The notes under the pieces are model-generated. The model did not search any database. It saw only the letters and a list, made by a program, of their open reading frames with translations, and was not told where the DNA came from. A program made the position numbers and the translations under genes. From Phymatolithon calcareum (taxonomy: Eukaryota; Rhodophyta; Florideophyceae; Hapalidiales), in assembly GCA_977006965.1 (NCBI GenBank), contig OZ345385.1, forward strand, positions 1,054,001 through 1,118,000: a stretch of DNA of 64,000 nucleotides, given 5' to 3'. Position 1 is the stretch's first letter. Each line of letters opens with the position of its first letter. Positions 21,244 through 31,339 of this stretch are shown here, piece by piece.

Positions 21244-21501
21244 AAGGGTTGTCGACCCTCTTCGAGCTCAAGCGGGCGGACTGCGGCGCGCCGGTAACGC
21301 TCACTCGACGAGCGATTGCCTGCCTCTTCCAATGCGAGTTCTACTGCGCCGCAGCCCGCGCAGGACGGGGAGGCGCAAAAACGTCTGAGAGAAGAAGGGC
21401 AGGATGCGGGATGCCGGGCAGACGTAGCGACACCTGATAAGGTACGCTATGCTCGAGGCTAGTGGCTGAGGGGACCCATATGCTGCTCGTCGCGGTACGC
21501 C
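21244..21501 (+). repeat. 258-bp direct repeat, copy 2
   Basis: Copy 2 of the unit at 20187-20444. Its right edge ACGCC abuts TGTAGGAG, the inferred start of the gypsy 5' LTR, whereas copy 1 continues CAAATCTGG. Confidence 0.9.
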
Positions 21502-22012
21502 TGTAGGAGACTGGCCAATCGCGTGCTCGCGCGTGTTCGTGTAGCTGTATGATATCACTATCCGGTTAGCCGGCACCGCAAGCCTAGATTGATAGGTATG
21601 ATACCACTACGTTAGCATTACAGGTGCGAGCGGCATATGTAGGCCGCTACACCGAGGATCACTAAAGGCAACAAAGCCACCTTGGGGCGAAGGGGTCTTG
21701 ATCGGGGGTCGCACTGCGGGGAGAAGGGTTAGCGACCCACTGTCTTGCCCTGCCTCGCCATGACGATATCCCGTGCTTGTGGCGTCCAACGCCACAATCA
21801 TACTCCCTAAGACTAGCTCCCTTCAATTAGCAATTACAGCTTGCATTTACAGCAAGCCCTTACAGATAGCATTACAGTCATTACAGTACCGTAGGTTTCG
21901 ATACGTTCTTAGACCACTAAGGATCACTGTAAGAAAACCCTAGACCTGCTACTTACAAGGCATTACAGCCTACAGATGCTTACACTGGATTGCTTACATT
22001 GCAAGCATTACA
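21502..22012 (+). repeat. gypsy 5' LTR (inferred)
   Basis: Starts TGTAGGAGAC, ends GCATTACA, 511 bp. One base later comes TGGCGGCGCCTGTGGC, a plausible primer-binding site because such sites begin TGG to pair with the tRNA 3' CCA. The interior has repeated TTACA(G) phrases. There is no second LTR in the window to confirm the boundaries. Confidence 0.65.
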
Positions 22013-22451
22013 GTGGCGGCGCCTGTGGCGGGCTGCCCACTGTGCTCGCCTGCTACGACTAGGCTCCCGCTCTGCCACGCTACCGCCCGGAGCGCGCAGC
22101 CGCACGCCCTGACGTTCTCCTTGTGTTTTCGTCCCTTTGCTCTTTCCTGCAGTGGTCTCCCGATCTAGAAGGTCCCGCCTCCCCGGACGCTGCGCACGGC
22201 CCACGTGTGCCGCGAGCACTTTCTGGGCCGAGGCCCCCTTCCATGTCGACCAGATCTAAACGATCTAACCGTTCTCTCCGTCCTACCCCTTCAAGCCGTT
22301 GGACGCCGTCTTGTCGCCCCTTTACCCCGGCCGCCTCGTTTCCGATGAGGCGCGCTGAAGCGCGACGACCGCCCCACCGCCCGCGAGGCGACTTCCGCTG
22401 AGGCGGCGTACCAGGTCAGCATCGGCGTCCGAGCAACCTGGATCTCCAGGT

Positions 22452-24504
22452 ATGGAGTTCCGAGATCTGCCCGCTCCTGCCGAAGGGCGAGAACCGCAGT
22501 TTCCGGCGGTTTCTTTAGGACCACAGGCCTTTTGGCAACCTAGGTCCACCACGCAGCCGGTCCCCGTATCAGCACCCCAAGTACCCCCGAGACTTCAAGC
22601 CCTGGAGACGACACCGGCCACCACGATGGCGGCCACCCCTGGCCCGTTGCAGGCGCGACCCAGCACGGCGACCGCTCCTCTTTTTTCGGCACCCACGGCT
22701 ACTTGGCCACTGCCTTCCCCGGCTTCCGTTTTTTCCGTTGCGGCCCCGGGCATGGAGTTCGCGATCGGCCAAGCCGTGGACGCGGATTTTCACCGCTGGT
22801 CCCTTACCCAGCAGGCCGCAGAGCAGCAACGCCTCCCACAGTTGCGCTAGTGGCTAGTTACAGGACTCCGAGACCACGAGGAGCGCCTACGGGCGGACCT
22901 CGTGCTGGAGTATGCCACGCGAGGGGACCAATTTTCTCTCCGGCCGGAGGTCGCCAGGCTCCACCAGCTGGTTTCCAGACCCCGGGATCGCTCCCCGGAA
23001 CGCCGACGCTTCGGCGCGGGCCGCGGCCGAAGTCCCGAGCGGCATGTCCACCCGTTCGCCAACCCAGAGGCCCATCACTACCGGCGAGACTACGACCGCC
23101 GGCACGACAACTCGCCGGATCCGCCGAAGCGGGATAAGTCCAGGCGGCAAGAGGACCTCGCATCCCACCTTAGGGAGATCGAGCCGAGCTATCCGCGCTT
23201 TACCCGCCTCGTGTCGTACCGGCGCTATCGGCTCAAAGATTGCAACCCGGACACGGGGCCGGAGGTGTCGCGCAACATCGGCCTCTGGTCCCGACGTCTC
23301 GACCCGATCATGGAGAAGCACGACTTCTCCGGGCAGCACCCGGTCGCTTCGCTCCGTTTTCTCGTCGCCTTCCAGCGGGCGCTCAACAACGAGGGCGTCC
23401 CTGAAGGTGCGGCTGTCCGCATCTGGCCGCGGTTCTTGACCGACGATGTGCTGGAACTCTTTAACCAGCAGACGGAAGACGGGCACGCCGACTTCGGTGG
23501 GTTCTCTTCGTGGCCGGAGGCGGTGAACGTTTTCCTCCGGACATATGCCAAGTACCGGTACCTCGAGGACACGGTGGAGCGCCTCGATCGCATGCAACAG
23601 ACCGAGACCGAGACGGTCACTGCCACTTACAACCGCATGCGCACCGCGGCACGTGACCTGGCCTGCGCATTCTCGCAACAGGAACTAATGGCAAAGTTCC
23701 TGTCTGCACCCCAACATTGCGCACTTCTTCGAGAACAGCGGAGGGAATTCACGTGCCCCAATGCGTTTGCGGAGTACGCCAGCCGCGCGGCCGCCATTGA
23801 TGAGGCGCACCAGTCCCTCGCCGGAGGCGCAGCGCGCCCTGCTCGTGGAGGCCAAGGAGCCGCCTCGCGGCTTGCTACGCCCGAGGGCGACAACCACCAG
23901 GGGGGACCCGGTGGCTCTTGCCGGAGCAGCGTCCGGTGAAAATCACGACGCCCAGTCGACGGTGACCCCTCGCCCCGAGTATTCCGACTATGCTCCCGAC
24001 GCGGCTTCCGTCGCTGCGAGCTGGTCCACCGCTCTGAGGGAGCCTCCCACTCCGACCGTGGAGTCCAGCGTCTGTTACTCCGCGCCGCCAAGACCCGAAA
24101 CTCCGGACACCGCCCTCCTGGTCAGCCAAGACGGCAACCGGCGCGGCCCGCGACCTCGAGGTCCACCGGCGCGCGGGACGTCCACCCGGTTTATGGTGGA
24201 CGTGTGCTTCATCTGCTACATTTTGGGGCACCGCAGCCCTGACTGCCCGCATTGCGATCGGGGAATCTGGTACGCGCCTTTCCAGGAGTTGGTGACGGTC
24301 AACTTCGGCCGCCTCGCACACGAGTACCGGGACTGGCTAACGTCCATCGGGCGGGCGCCCGGCCAACAACATCGACCCCGCGCTAAGCCCGCGCCTCCTC
24401 TCGCAGCAGCGGCACCTCCGCCGCCGCCACCGCCGCCTCCACCGGCAACCGGAACGGGACCTCCTAGTCCTGCCAAGACCGTCGCAGCCCCGCCTTTAAA
24501 CTAA
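22452..24504 (+). pseudogene. gypsy Gag, stop and frameshift
   Basis: One frame runs 22452-23939 with a TAG at 22848. A Pro-rich start is followed by a basic Arg-rich stretch and a helical capsid-like core (LRFLVAFQRALNNEGVPEGA, FSSWPEAVNVFLRTYAKYRY). Near 23870-23940 the sense shifts to the frame ending at 24504. That frame holds a zinc knuckle CFICYILGHRSPDC (C-x2-C-x4-H-x4-C, nucleocapsid) and a poly-Pro tail. Role: assembly of virus-like particles and RNA binding. It is inactive as it stands. Confidence 0.85.
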
Positions 24505-24700
24505 TTAGGGGTCCGGGCCGCGACACCGTTGGTTCCGACTAACGGCGGCTCGCGACCCCTCCTAATAGTCTTCATGACCAGGCGGGCTCGGCACTCTCCA
24601 CGCCGCGACGCCGCTCGCGCAGGCGCCCCGCAGGGCGACGCTTAAGAAATCGTCCTCACTGCCCGCGTTCATTCTCAAGCGCCGCGGAGCCGGCGACGCC

Positions 24701-25816
24701 ATGCCGGCTGCGGCTGCAAGGGCCAAGCCTGCCATACACCCAGGGGGATGGGACGAACTCGCTTGGCACAAGCACCCTCCGTTAGTCAACGCCATCTCGG
24801 CGTTCCCGAAAGCCCGCAGGTCGCACAATGCCACCTTACCTGCAAGCCCCGAGAGGGAGGGGGCAGCTCGCCCATTCGGTCTCCCGAACCACGTCTCGCT
24901 CGCCGAGTACCGCGCGAACCCTGTTTGCGCACTCTCGTGGTTCAATTACAAGGTCGATGCGCGCATCGGTCCGAAGTCACAAGCACAGCGGTTGACGGTC
25001 GTGGATACCGGTGCCGGCCTCAGCCTTATCCCCGCCGAACTTGTCCAGCCCGATGTCCTTCGTAACATGAACACCGAGCGCGAGGTGGTCAACCTCTCCA
25101 GTGCCTCGAATCACCGGTTGGACATCCTCGGCATTGTACAGCTCACCGTCACGGTTGCCTCCCAGGTCAACTGCATGCCATTCGTGGTAATTCGCCAGCT
25201 CGGCGCGGACGTCATCCTTGGATGCACCTACACGGACACGGCCGTAGAGGACATCAAGTGTCAGAAATAAGGCCTCCTTCTCCGTAACGGTGACTTCGTG
25301 CCCATCGTCCGCTGCCGCGCCGCGGAGCCCATCGCCAGCGAGCTCCCCGAGCAGAAGACCGTCCGCACTCGGGCCCAATCGTCGCACACAGCGCTTCGCT
25401 GCGCCCGCCGTGTAGTGCTCGCACCCCAGTCGGAAACGCCGGTACCCGTCATCTGCTCGCAAAACGGGCTTCGGCTCCTCAAGGCTGCTCCGCACTTCTT
25501 TGACTCCAAGCGCATCGCCATGGCCAACGGGGTCGCGGATGTCCAGCCGGAACTTCCCTTCGAAGTCCGCGTGGCCAATTTTACGGATCACCCCGTCGAG
25601 CTCCCGAGGCACATGCGCCTGGGATACACGGTCCCCGCGCCCTTCCGGGCGAGTCCCCGGCCTCGGCCGTGCCCCCGCGGGGGAGCCCCCCACCCGTTGA
25701 GGAGGGGGTGGCCTTGTCAGTCGAGGACTTGGACCTTCCGGACTTGGACCAAGAGCAGTCCAGCGCGGTACGCGACATGCTTCGGCAGTTTGCCCCGATG
25801 TGGCAAGGACACTTAG
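24701..25816 (+). pseudogene. gypsy aspartic protease region
   Basis: The frame starts upstream of the protease. The active-site box VVDTGAGLSLIPAELV and the later strand GADVILGCTYTD identify a retropepsin that would cut the Gag-Pol precursor. A TAA at 25268 interrupts. The same frame then continues with NGVADVQPELPFEVRVANF and LPRHMRLGYTVPAPF, the linker usually found before RT in gypsy elements, and ends at 25816 after losing frame with the next block. Confidence 0.85.
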
Positions 25817-27363
25817 GCGAGGTTCGAGGCACCCAGCACGCATTGACCTGCTCCCAGGAGCTCGCCCGGCGTTCTCACAGCCGTACCGTGCCGGACCGGA
25901 GTCCCGCAAGGTGATCCAGGCCAACGTCGACGAGCTTCTCGCCAAGGACATCATCGAGCCGGGGAAGTCTCAATGGGCGGCGCCGGTCGTCCTCACGCCG
26001 AAACAGGACGGCACGCTCAGGTTCTGCGTCGACTACCGCCGCCTCAACGCGGTCAGCAAACGGGACGCCTACCCACTCCCATGCATGGAGGACTGCCTCG
26101 ACAGCTTGGGCACAGCCCAGTACTTCACAACACTGGACTGCAACTCCGGGTTTTAGCAGATCCCCATCGCCCCGGAGGACCGGCACAAGACGGCGTTCGT
26201 CAGCCACGCAGGGGTCTTACAATGGAAGCGCATGCCCTTCGGGCTCATGAACGCCTCGGACACCTTCCAGCAATTACTTGTCCTCCTGCTAGCAGGCTAT
26301 CGATGGAAGTCGTGCTTCGTCTATGTTGATGACGTGTTAGTGTTCTCGTCGAGCTTCGGGGAGCACCTCACACACGTGCGGGAGGTGCTCGACGTCATCC
26401 GCGACGCCGGTCTGTCGCTCAAGCTGCCGAAGTGCAAGTTCTTCTCGCGTACGGTAGACTACCTCGGACACGTCGTGCGCCCGGGCAAGCTTATGGTCGC
26501 CGAAAAGAACACGGCCGCCATCGAGGGCCTTCAGTTCCCGCGCACGCAGACGCAGCTCCGCTTTTTTTTGGGCATGTGCAACGTCTCTCGACGCTTCATC
26601 CCCAGCTTTGCGCGTCGCGGCGCCTCTCAACCGTCTTCTCCGGAAGGGCGCTCCCGCCGAGTTACCACGGCCACTTCCGGAGCAGAAGGAAGCCTTCGAG
26701 CTACTCAAGGCGGCCCTCAGGGTACCTCCAGTCTTGCGCCTCCTACATCCGGAACGGCCCGTACTCCGTGGACACGGACGCCTGCGACGAGCAGATCGGG
26801 TGTGCGCTGTTCTAGACCGACTAATCGGGCACCCGTCATCCACTGGGCTTCTGGACCCGGACGCTTTCCGCGCCGGAGCGCAACTACAGCGCCACCGAGC
26901 GCGATGCTCTCGCCGTCGTCTGGGCCGTGCAGATCCTCCGCCCGTATCTTGAACGACGGTACTTCACGGTCCACACTGATCATGCCGCGCTCAAGTGGAT
27001 GATTGACTTGGCAGATGTCAGCGGACGGCTGGCGCGCTGGCGCTTGCGCCTCCTGGAGTTCGATGTTAGAATCCAATACCGCCGAGGGGCGGAGAACACA
27101 ATCGCGGACGCCATCTCGCGCTTGCCCACGTACGGCACGACCGACACCCCGCCCGACCTGAAGATCCCGTGTTTGATGGCCATGGACTATGCGGTTAGCC
27201 GCCGCGACGTCCCCGCGTCGTCTGGACCGACCGCGTCGATTCCGGCTCGTGGACGTCCGCCGACTGGAACCCCGTCCCGGACGCGGATGAGTGCCGCGGC
27301 GACTGTTACTGCCCCGGCTACGCCCGCGAGCGGGACTATGTCAACGCTGCCGAAGTCTCCCTC
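25690..27363 (+). pseudogene. gypsy reverse transcriptase and RNase H, broken
   Basis: The block opens with SVEDLDLPDLDQEQSSAV, then changes frame to the RT: LRFCVDYRRLNAVSKRDAYP, a TAG at 26155 in place of a sense codon in NSGF-QIPIA, RMPFGLMNASDTFQQ, and the catalytic FVYVDDVLVFSS. After about 26610 the frame changes twice through FELLKAALRVPPVLRLL and the RNase H start YSVDTDACDEQIGCALF, with two more stops. It ends in YFTVHTDHAALKWM and ENTIADAISRLP. At least two stop positions and three frame changes rule out function. Confidence 0.88.
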
Positions 27364-28230
27364 TTGACGATGGACGAGGTGTACGAGGCCCAAGAGGCCG
27401 ACCCGTTCTGCCAGCGCGTACGGGATCCCGCTGCGGCGGCGCCGCCCGACTTCACCGAGGATGAGCGGGGACTAGTTGTCCGGGTCGCGCCGATCGACGG
27501 CGCACGGCAGATCTACTCGCCGGAAACCCTCCGCCCTGGGGCGCTTCACTTGGCGCACCACACGCCGGCAGCCGGCCACCCGGGAGTCATGCGCCAGTAC
27601 TATACGATGCGTCGCACGTTCTACTGGCCCGGCATGCTGGCAGATACTCGGGGCGCCTCGAAGGCTTGTCACCCCTGCTCTGTGGAGCGTACGAACCTCC
27701 GAACGCACCAGGCGCCCATGCAGTTGTTTCCCGCGACCGAGCCCTTGGAGTTCGTTGCCATTGACATTCTCTGCCCGCTCCCCCGCTCGGCGAAGAGGCA
27801 TCAGTACTTGATCGTCATCACGGATCGCTTCACCAAGCTGAAGCGAGTGGTGCCTCTCGCCACGGTGACCGCCTTGGCTGTATGTAGGGCCTTCGTGGAC
27901 CATTGGATTTATGCCTACGGTGCTCCGGCGCGGCTGCTCTTCGACAGCGGTTCTCAGTTCACCGCCCGGCTGTTCCAACTCGTGACTACACAGTTCGGGA
28001 TCCGCCACGCGTTCACGACGACCTACCATCCGCAGACGAACGGCCAAGCCGAGCGGTTCAATCGCACCCTGCTTGCCGGACTTCGCGCCTTTGTCGCGGA
28101 ACATCCGCGGACGTGGCACGAGTACGCCGGTACCTTGGCCCACGCGTACAACACCCAGGTGCACACGTCCACCGGGCATGCCCCGTTTCCCTTTGGTCCC
28201 CATATGCATCAGCTGCTTCTCTCTTTTTGA
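27364..28230 (+). pseudogene. gypsy integrase, C-terminally truncated
   Basis: An intact 288-codon frame. The HHCC zinc-binding part reads HHTPAAGHPGVMRQYY ... ACHPCS. The DDE core has FVAIDILCPL, LLFDSGSQFTARLF and HPQTNGQAERFNRTL. Usual gypsy integrases go on for another 100 or more residues. Here the sense is lost after STGHAPF and a foreign tail of about 15 residues ends at 28230. Confidence 0.9.
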
Positions 28231-29148
28231 CTAGCTCTGTGCTGTTCTCTCGGTAGTCGGACTTTGCGCACGGTCGATTTTCCTATTAAGGATGGTACGT
28301 TCTTAGCTCTACATGCTAGGTCCATCTCTTTCGCGCTCTCGTAGGAGGGCTCCACGGTCGCGAAATTTCTGTTTCGAGCTTATTATTGAGACCGGCCAGA
28401 GGTACTTGCTGTAAGCAACTTTGGAGCCGGTATATCCTCGTCGAGGTCAAGGACCTTATCCCTCCGTATCGTTGTGAAGCAAACTTCGATGGTTGTTTTC
28501 TTAATTGCTTGCCGAACTCCATCGACGGATGAGTTCTGCGGCTTTTATAGTGTTCTGCGAAGAGCACAAGGAAATTATAATATCGCCTAAACTTGCGTGG
28601 TGCTCCAATTCCTTACCTGCAATTGGTATTCGTAAGACTGGATTCTGTGCAGGAAGCGGTAATTCGGTGAAATAAGGAAATGTACGCAAGAAACCGTAGT
28701 CCCACCTTACGAATCTCTTGGATATAGTTTCGCGTAACTAAGCGCTCATTTTTCGGAGTCAAGGGCTTTCTTTTTGCTTCTGAATTTCACTTCGATGATT
28801 CCCAGAATTCGCCCTTTTCCTCTCTCAAGTCTTGTCGATTGTCACCTAATCTCTTATATCAATTCCCTTGGCACACTGTCGTATGCCGCGGATAGGTCGA
28901 GAATTGGCATGAACGGATGACCCTTTTTCATTATACTTTTTGCCAGGAGTATATCGAGATATGTGCTTCTGTCTTTGGGCAGGTGACTTGAATGCACGCC
29001 ACCTAAGGGCCGAGCATGGACATCATATGGTATGCGCCCTACGGGTTGTACCCAGCTTAGGGGATGTTCAGGATTCTAATTTCAGAACTACAGTGAAAGT
29101 AGCTCCATAACATTAGAGGTTTTGCAGCTTGCATACACCTGAGGAAGC
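28231..29148 (-). pseudogene. LINE reverse-transcriptase relic
   Basis: On the minus strand at about 28980-28862 the frame DILLAKSIMKKG...ILDLSAAYDSVPRE contains RT motif A (Asp-Leu-Ser-Ala-Ala-Tyr-Asp). Downstream (lower coordinates) the frame is broken repeatedly and later motifs are not clear. It starts right at the truncated 3' edge of the gypsy element. Confidence 0.6.
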
Positions 29149-29251
29149 ACTTCTAAGCAGCCGGTAAGTAGCATCAGAGAAAGCCTCGCCCATATCTTCG
29201 GATGTCTGTGGGGCTTTTAAAATAAACTTGAAAAAAAACTTCTAAGCAGCC
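29149..29251 (+). mobile_element. very short beta-LINE 3' insertion with 14-bp TSD
   Basis: Target duplication ACTTCTAAGCAGCC lies at 29149-29162 and 29238-29251. The 75-bp insert matches the 3' UTR of the LINE at 37.8-40.6 kb: GCCCATATCTTCGGA, TCTGTGGGGC, GGGGCTTTTAAAATAAACTT, then A7. This is an extremely 5'-truncated retrotransposition product. Confidence 0.92.
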
Positions 29252-29430
29252 AAAGTGGCCCAGATCTATCCGAAACTAGAGTGTCCTAATTGCAAAAATT
29301 CAGAAACTCTTCGGTTAATATATTTACTGCCAAGGGAGACCGTCTCACATCGATGGGGAAGAAGACGGTACCATACGCAGTGTAGGAGAATATCAAGCAC
29401 AAGCTCCCCGAGGTGAATTTCAGGCAACTG

Positions 29431-29500
29431 GAATTTATTAAACGCCCTCAGTAACACTCATGAGACTGCAAGGGAGATGCGTTTCAGCAGCTACGCTGTG
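29431..29500 (-). mobile_element. epsilon LINE/SINE 3' tail fragment
   Basis: The complement reads CTGAAACGCATCTCCCTTGC ... GTTACTGAGGGCGTTTAATAAATT. The same tail occurs at 32984-33108 (plus, with poly(A) and a target duplication) and at 35275-35350 (minus). Confidence 0.75.
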
Positions 29501-29755
29501 CCTGTGGAAGACGTCATCAGCTGTCTTCAAGAAGTATGTCAGAAAGATTTGGTAACAGAGCTCGATAGCATATGGAAGCTCTGGAGTACAGTCAGCTTGA
29601 ATTTGAAGTTGAGGAATAGGGAATAGAACGGTAACCAAAAAGGCCTCAGATGCCCATTTGTAGTCAAAAAGTCCAGACACGAGAAATTCTTACCATCTCC
29701 GCACAAGTTTAGGATTCTGTAAGAGAACAACACATAGGACAAGAGCTTTTCGTAG

Positions 29756-30390
29756 AATGCGAGTTCTGCGCCGACTAGAACCACCAGCCATGAAGAGAAG
29801 ACACCAAGCAGAATGGTTTTCTGCGAGTCTAGTGAGACAAAAGAAGCGCCTCTATTAGGCAGATGAGTATTGTGGAAGAGGTGAAGACATTAAGGAGGCA
29901 GCCAAGGACATAGAGTGCCTCAAGAAATATGAAGATCTGCAGCAAGCTCAGTCTTAAAGAAAGGGCAACGAAAAGAAGTAATTGAGTTATGGGCAACGGA
30001 AGAAGAGAGCAGCTCGCTCGAGATACCAACTGATTCAAACAATCTACCGGTGGTTCTCGGCGTAAGAGAAAGGTCGACACTGCTGGGATGCCTACGGCTG
30101 ATATTCAACAGAGCACCTCTTTGGAAAAAATCAGTACTATGTGCATACTTTGGTGTCACAGCCGTGATTGAGCTGGTCGCCCTCCAACATATTCTACCTT
30201 CATCCAAGATTAGTGCTGAAATTGAATATGCATGTAAGCGACTCACTAGAGCACTTGTTGGGAGAGAAATACGAATCAAGGATATACTGAATAGTCAAAC
30301 TACGTGAGCTTAGAAAATCGTGCGAAAGCGGCCCTGTTACTCTTGAAGAGAGGTCTTGGGAGCTTTTAAAATAAATCAACACATATCCCC
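29756..30390 (+). pseudogene. alpha-LINE 3' end, decayed
   Basis: Aligned by eye with the better copy at 43470-44190: MRVL..L-PPAMKRRHQAEW, then STLLGCLRLIFNRAPLWKKS, YFGVTAVIELVALQHIL, ACKRLTRALVGREIRIKDIL. The 3' UTR has GCGGCCCTGTTACTCTTGA and the tail GGGAGCTTTTAAAATAAATC near 30358-30377. A stop and frame changes around 29860-29960 break it. The open frame 30050-30307 is the intact last part. Confidence 0.8.
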
Positions 30391-30732
30391 TCTGCACCTT
30401 GTGCAGCCTAGACAGCTGTTGTGACATCAAGTACCACTCGTAACTGTTAAAGTCTACTAGAGCTGTAAGGATGCGCAGTTGTTCCATCAGCTTCGAGAAA
30501 TCCCTCCGTAAAAGAAAGAAGGAAAGAATGCTATCGAAACCTAACGGACCTTTCCGCACAAACCATATTCTTTCTGAGCAACAAAAAATGCGGGAAAAGC
30601 CAGGAACTACATGGAGACACCAGATTAAAAACTTATCCTTCTCTGAACAAGAAGAAGAAGACGGACAGAATGAAAGCCAAGAAACCACTACACGCACTTT
30701 TGTTCTTCAGAAAAGAAACCATCAAATTTTAC
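30391..30732. other. unassigned sequence with a Glu/Lys-rich frame
   Basis: The plus-strand frame from 30471 is charged (SLRKRKKERMLSKPNG, SEQEEEDGQNESQE) and runs into the alpha-LINE relic that follows. I see no domain in it. Confidence 0.3.
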
Positions 30733-30937
30733 CGGTGGCCATGAGAACAGGGGGAGGCGCAGAGCAGAACACCTCGGTACGGCTATCGATGAGAACGGAG
30801 TCCGTGACGACAGGCTTCTGGAGCGATTCAAAAGTGCAGGCGCCAAAGTGCAGCTCATGAGCTCCCTAAGCATGACAAAGGAAAGGGTATAGCACTTAAA
30901 AGAGCATCCGGCTCTTCAAGGCCTATATCAGGCCAGT
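30733..30937 (+). pseudogene. alpha-LINE ORF2 fragment, left part of the LTR-RT target
   Basis: Reads LGTAIDENGVRDDRLLERFK and KVQLMSSLSMTKERV, matching EYLGTTIGAKGTRDDKLLAR and KKVRLMSTLGMRRTF at 36.9-37.06 kb (RT region after the catalytic box). It ends LFKAYIRPV at the LTR element. The sense resumes at 34148 with HEYSAHLTPDTIRVST. Confidence 0.8.
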
Positions 30938-31268
30938 TGTAGATGTGGGTCCATACCAAGCGTTCGCCAAGCAAGGAGCAAGGGCGACACTTAATGGGGG
31001 AGAGCCATAAGTACTTAGCAAATATCATGGCTAGATATGGTAAGCCCAGAAACCCATAATTGCATGGCATTTATTGACGCAATCAGGACTCAAGACTAGA
31101 TTGCGTGGATGAGATAATAGATAGATATAGGGTATTGTAAAAGGCTATAAAAGCCAGCTCTTCCAGCCTCTCACTGAGGAGGAGAGGCATCGGGCTTTTG
31201 AAAAGCATGTGTTGTGATTAAGGACTGTCTCCCCTCAGTTCTTCTGAAGGGCTTAGTGGGCGTCTAAA
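30938..31268 (+). repeat. 5' LTR, 331 bp
   Basis: Paired with 33482-34147. It contains TATAAAA at 31146-31152 within GGCTATAAAAGCC, a likely promoter for the element, followed by CCTCTCACTGAGGAGGAGAGG, a small hairpin downstream of the TATA box. It keeps the empty site GGCTAGATATGG that the MITE occupies in the other LTR. Confidence 0.95.
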
Positions 31269-31339
31269 GAAATTTCTTCGGTTGTTTCCCCCGCGGGGAT
31301 ATATCAGACAAAGCCTAGCAGAAGAGGTGACAAGGAAAT

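Larger units (their letters stand above)
21502..28205 (+). mobile_element. Ty3/gypsy retrotransposon, 3'-truncated
   Basis: Element order is 5' LTR, primer-binding site, gag with zinc knuckle, protease, RT, RNase H, integrase. That order defines Ty3/gypsy. GC content is clearly above the flanks. Every coding block is interrupted by stops or frameshifts. The integrase ends soon after its catalytic Glu, at STGHAPFPFG, and is followed by unrelated LINE sequence with no 3' LTR, so the 3' end is deleted. The left boundary is supported because the element interrupts the second 258-bp repeat copy. Confidence 0.93.

Noticed and set aside
22887-27393. Several long minus-strand ORFs (up to 325 codons) inside the gypsy element
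   Set aside because: They are antisense shadows produced by GC-rich codons; the plus strand carries recognisable Gag-Pol motifs.
21244-28205. The 258-bp direct repeats as the LTRs of the gypsy element
   Set aside because: Both copies lie 5' of gag and lack TG...CA ends. The gypsy LTR starts where the second copy is interrupted.
31269-31300. Primer-binding site just after the 5' LTR of the Gag-INT element
   Set aside because: GAAATTTCTTCGG does not start with TGG and no tRNA match is evident, so I do not call it.
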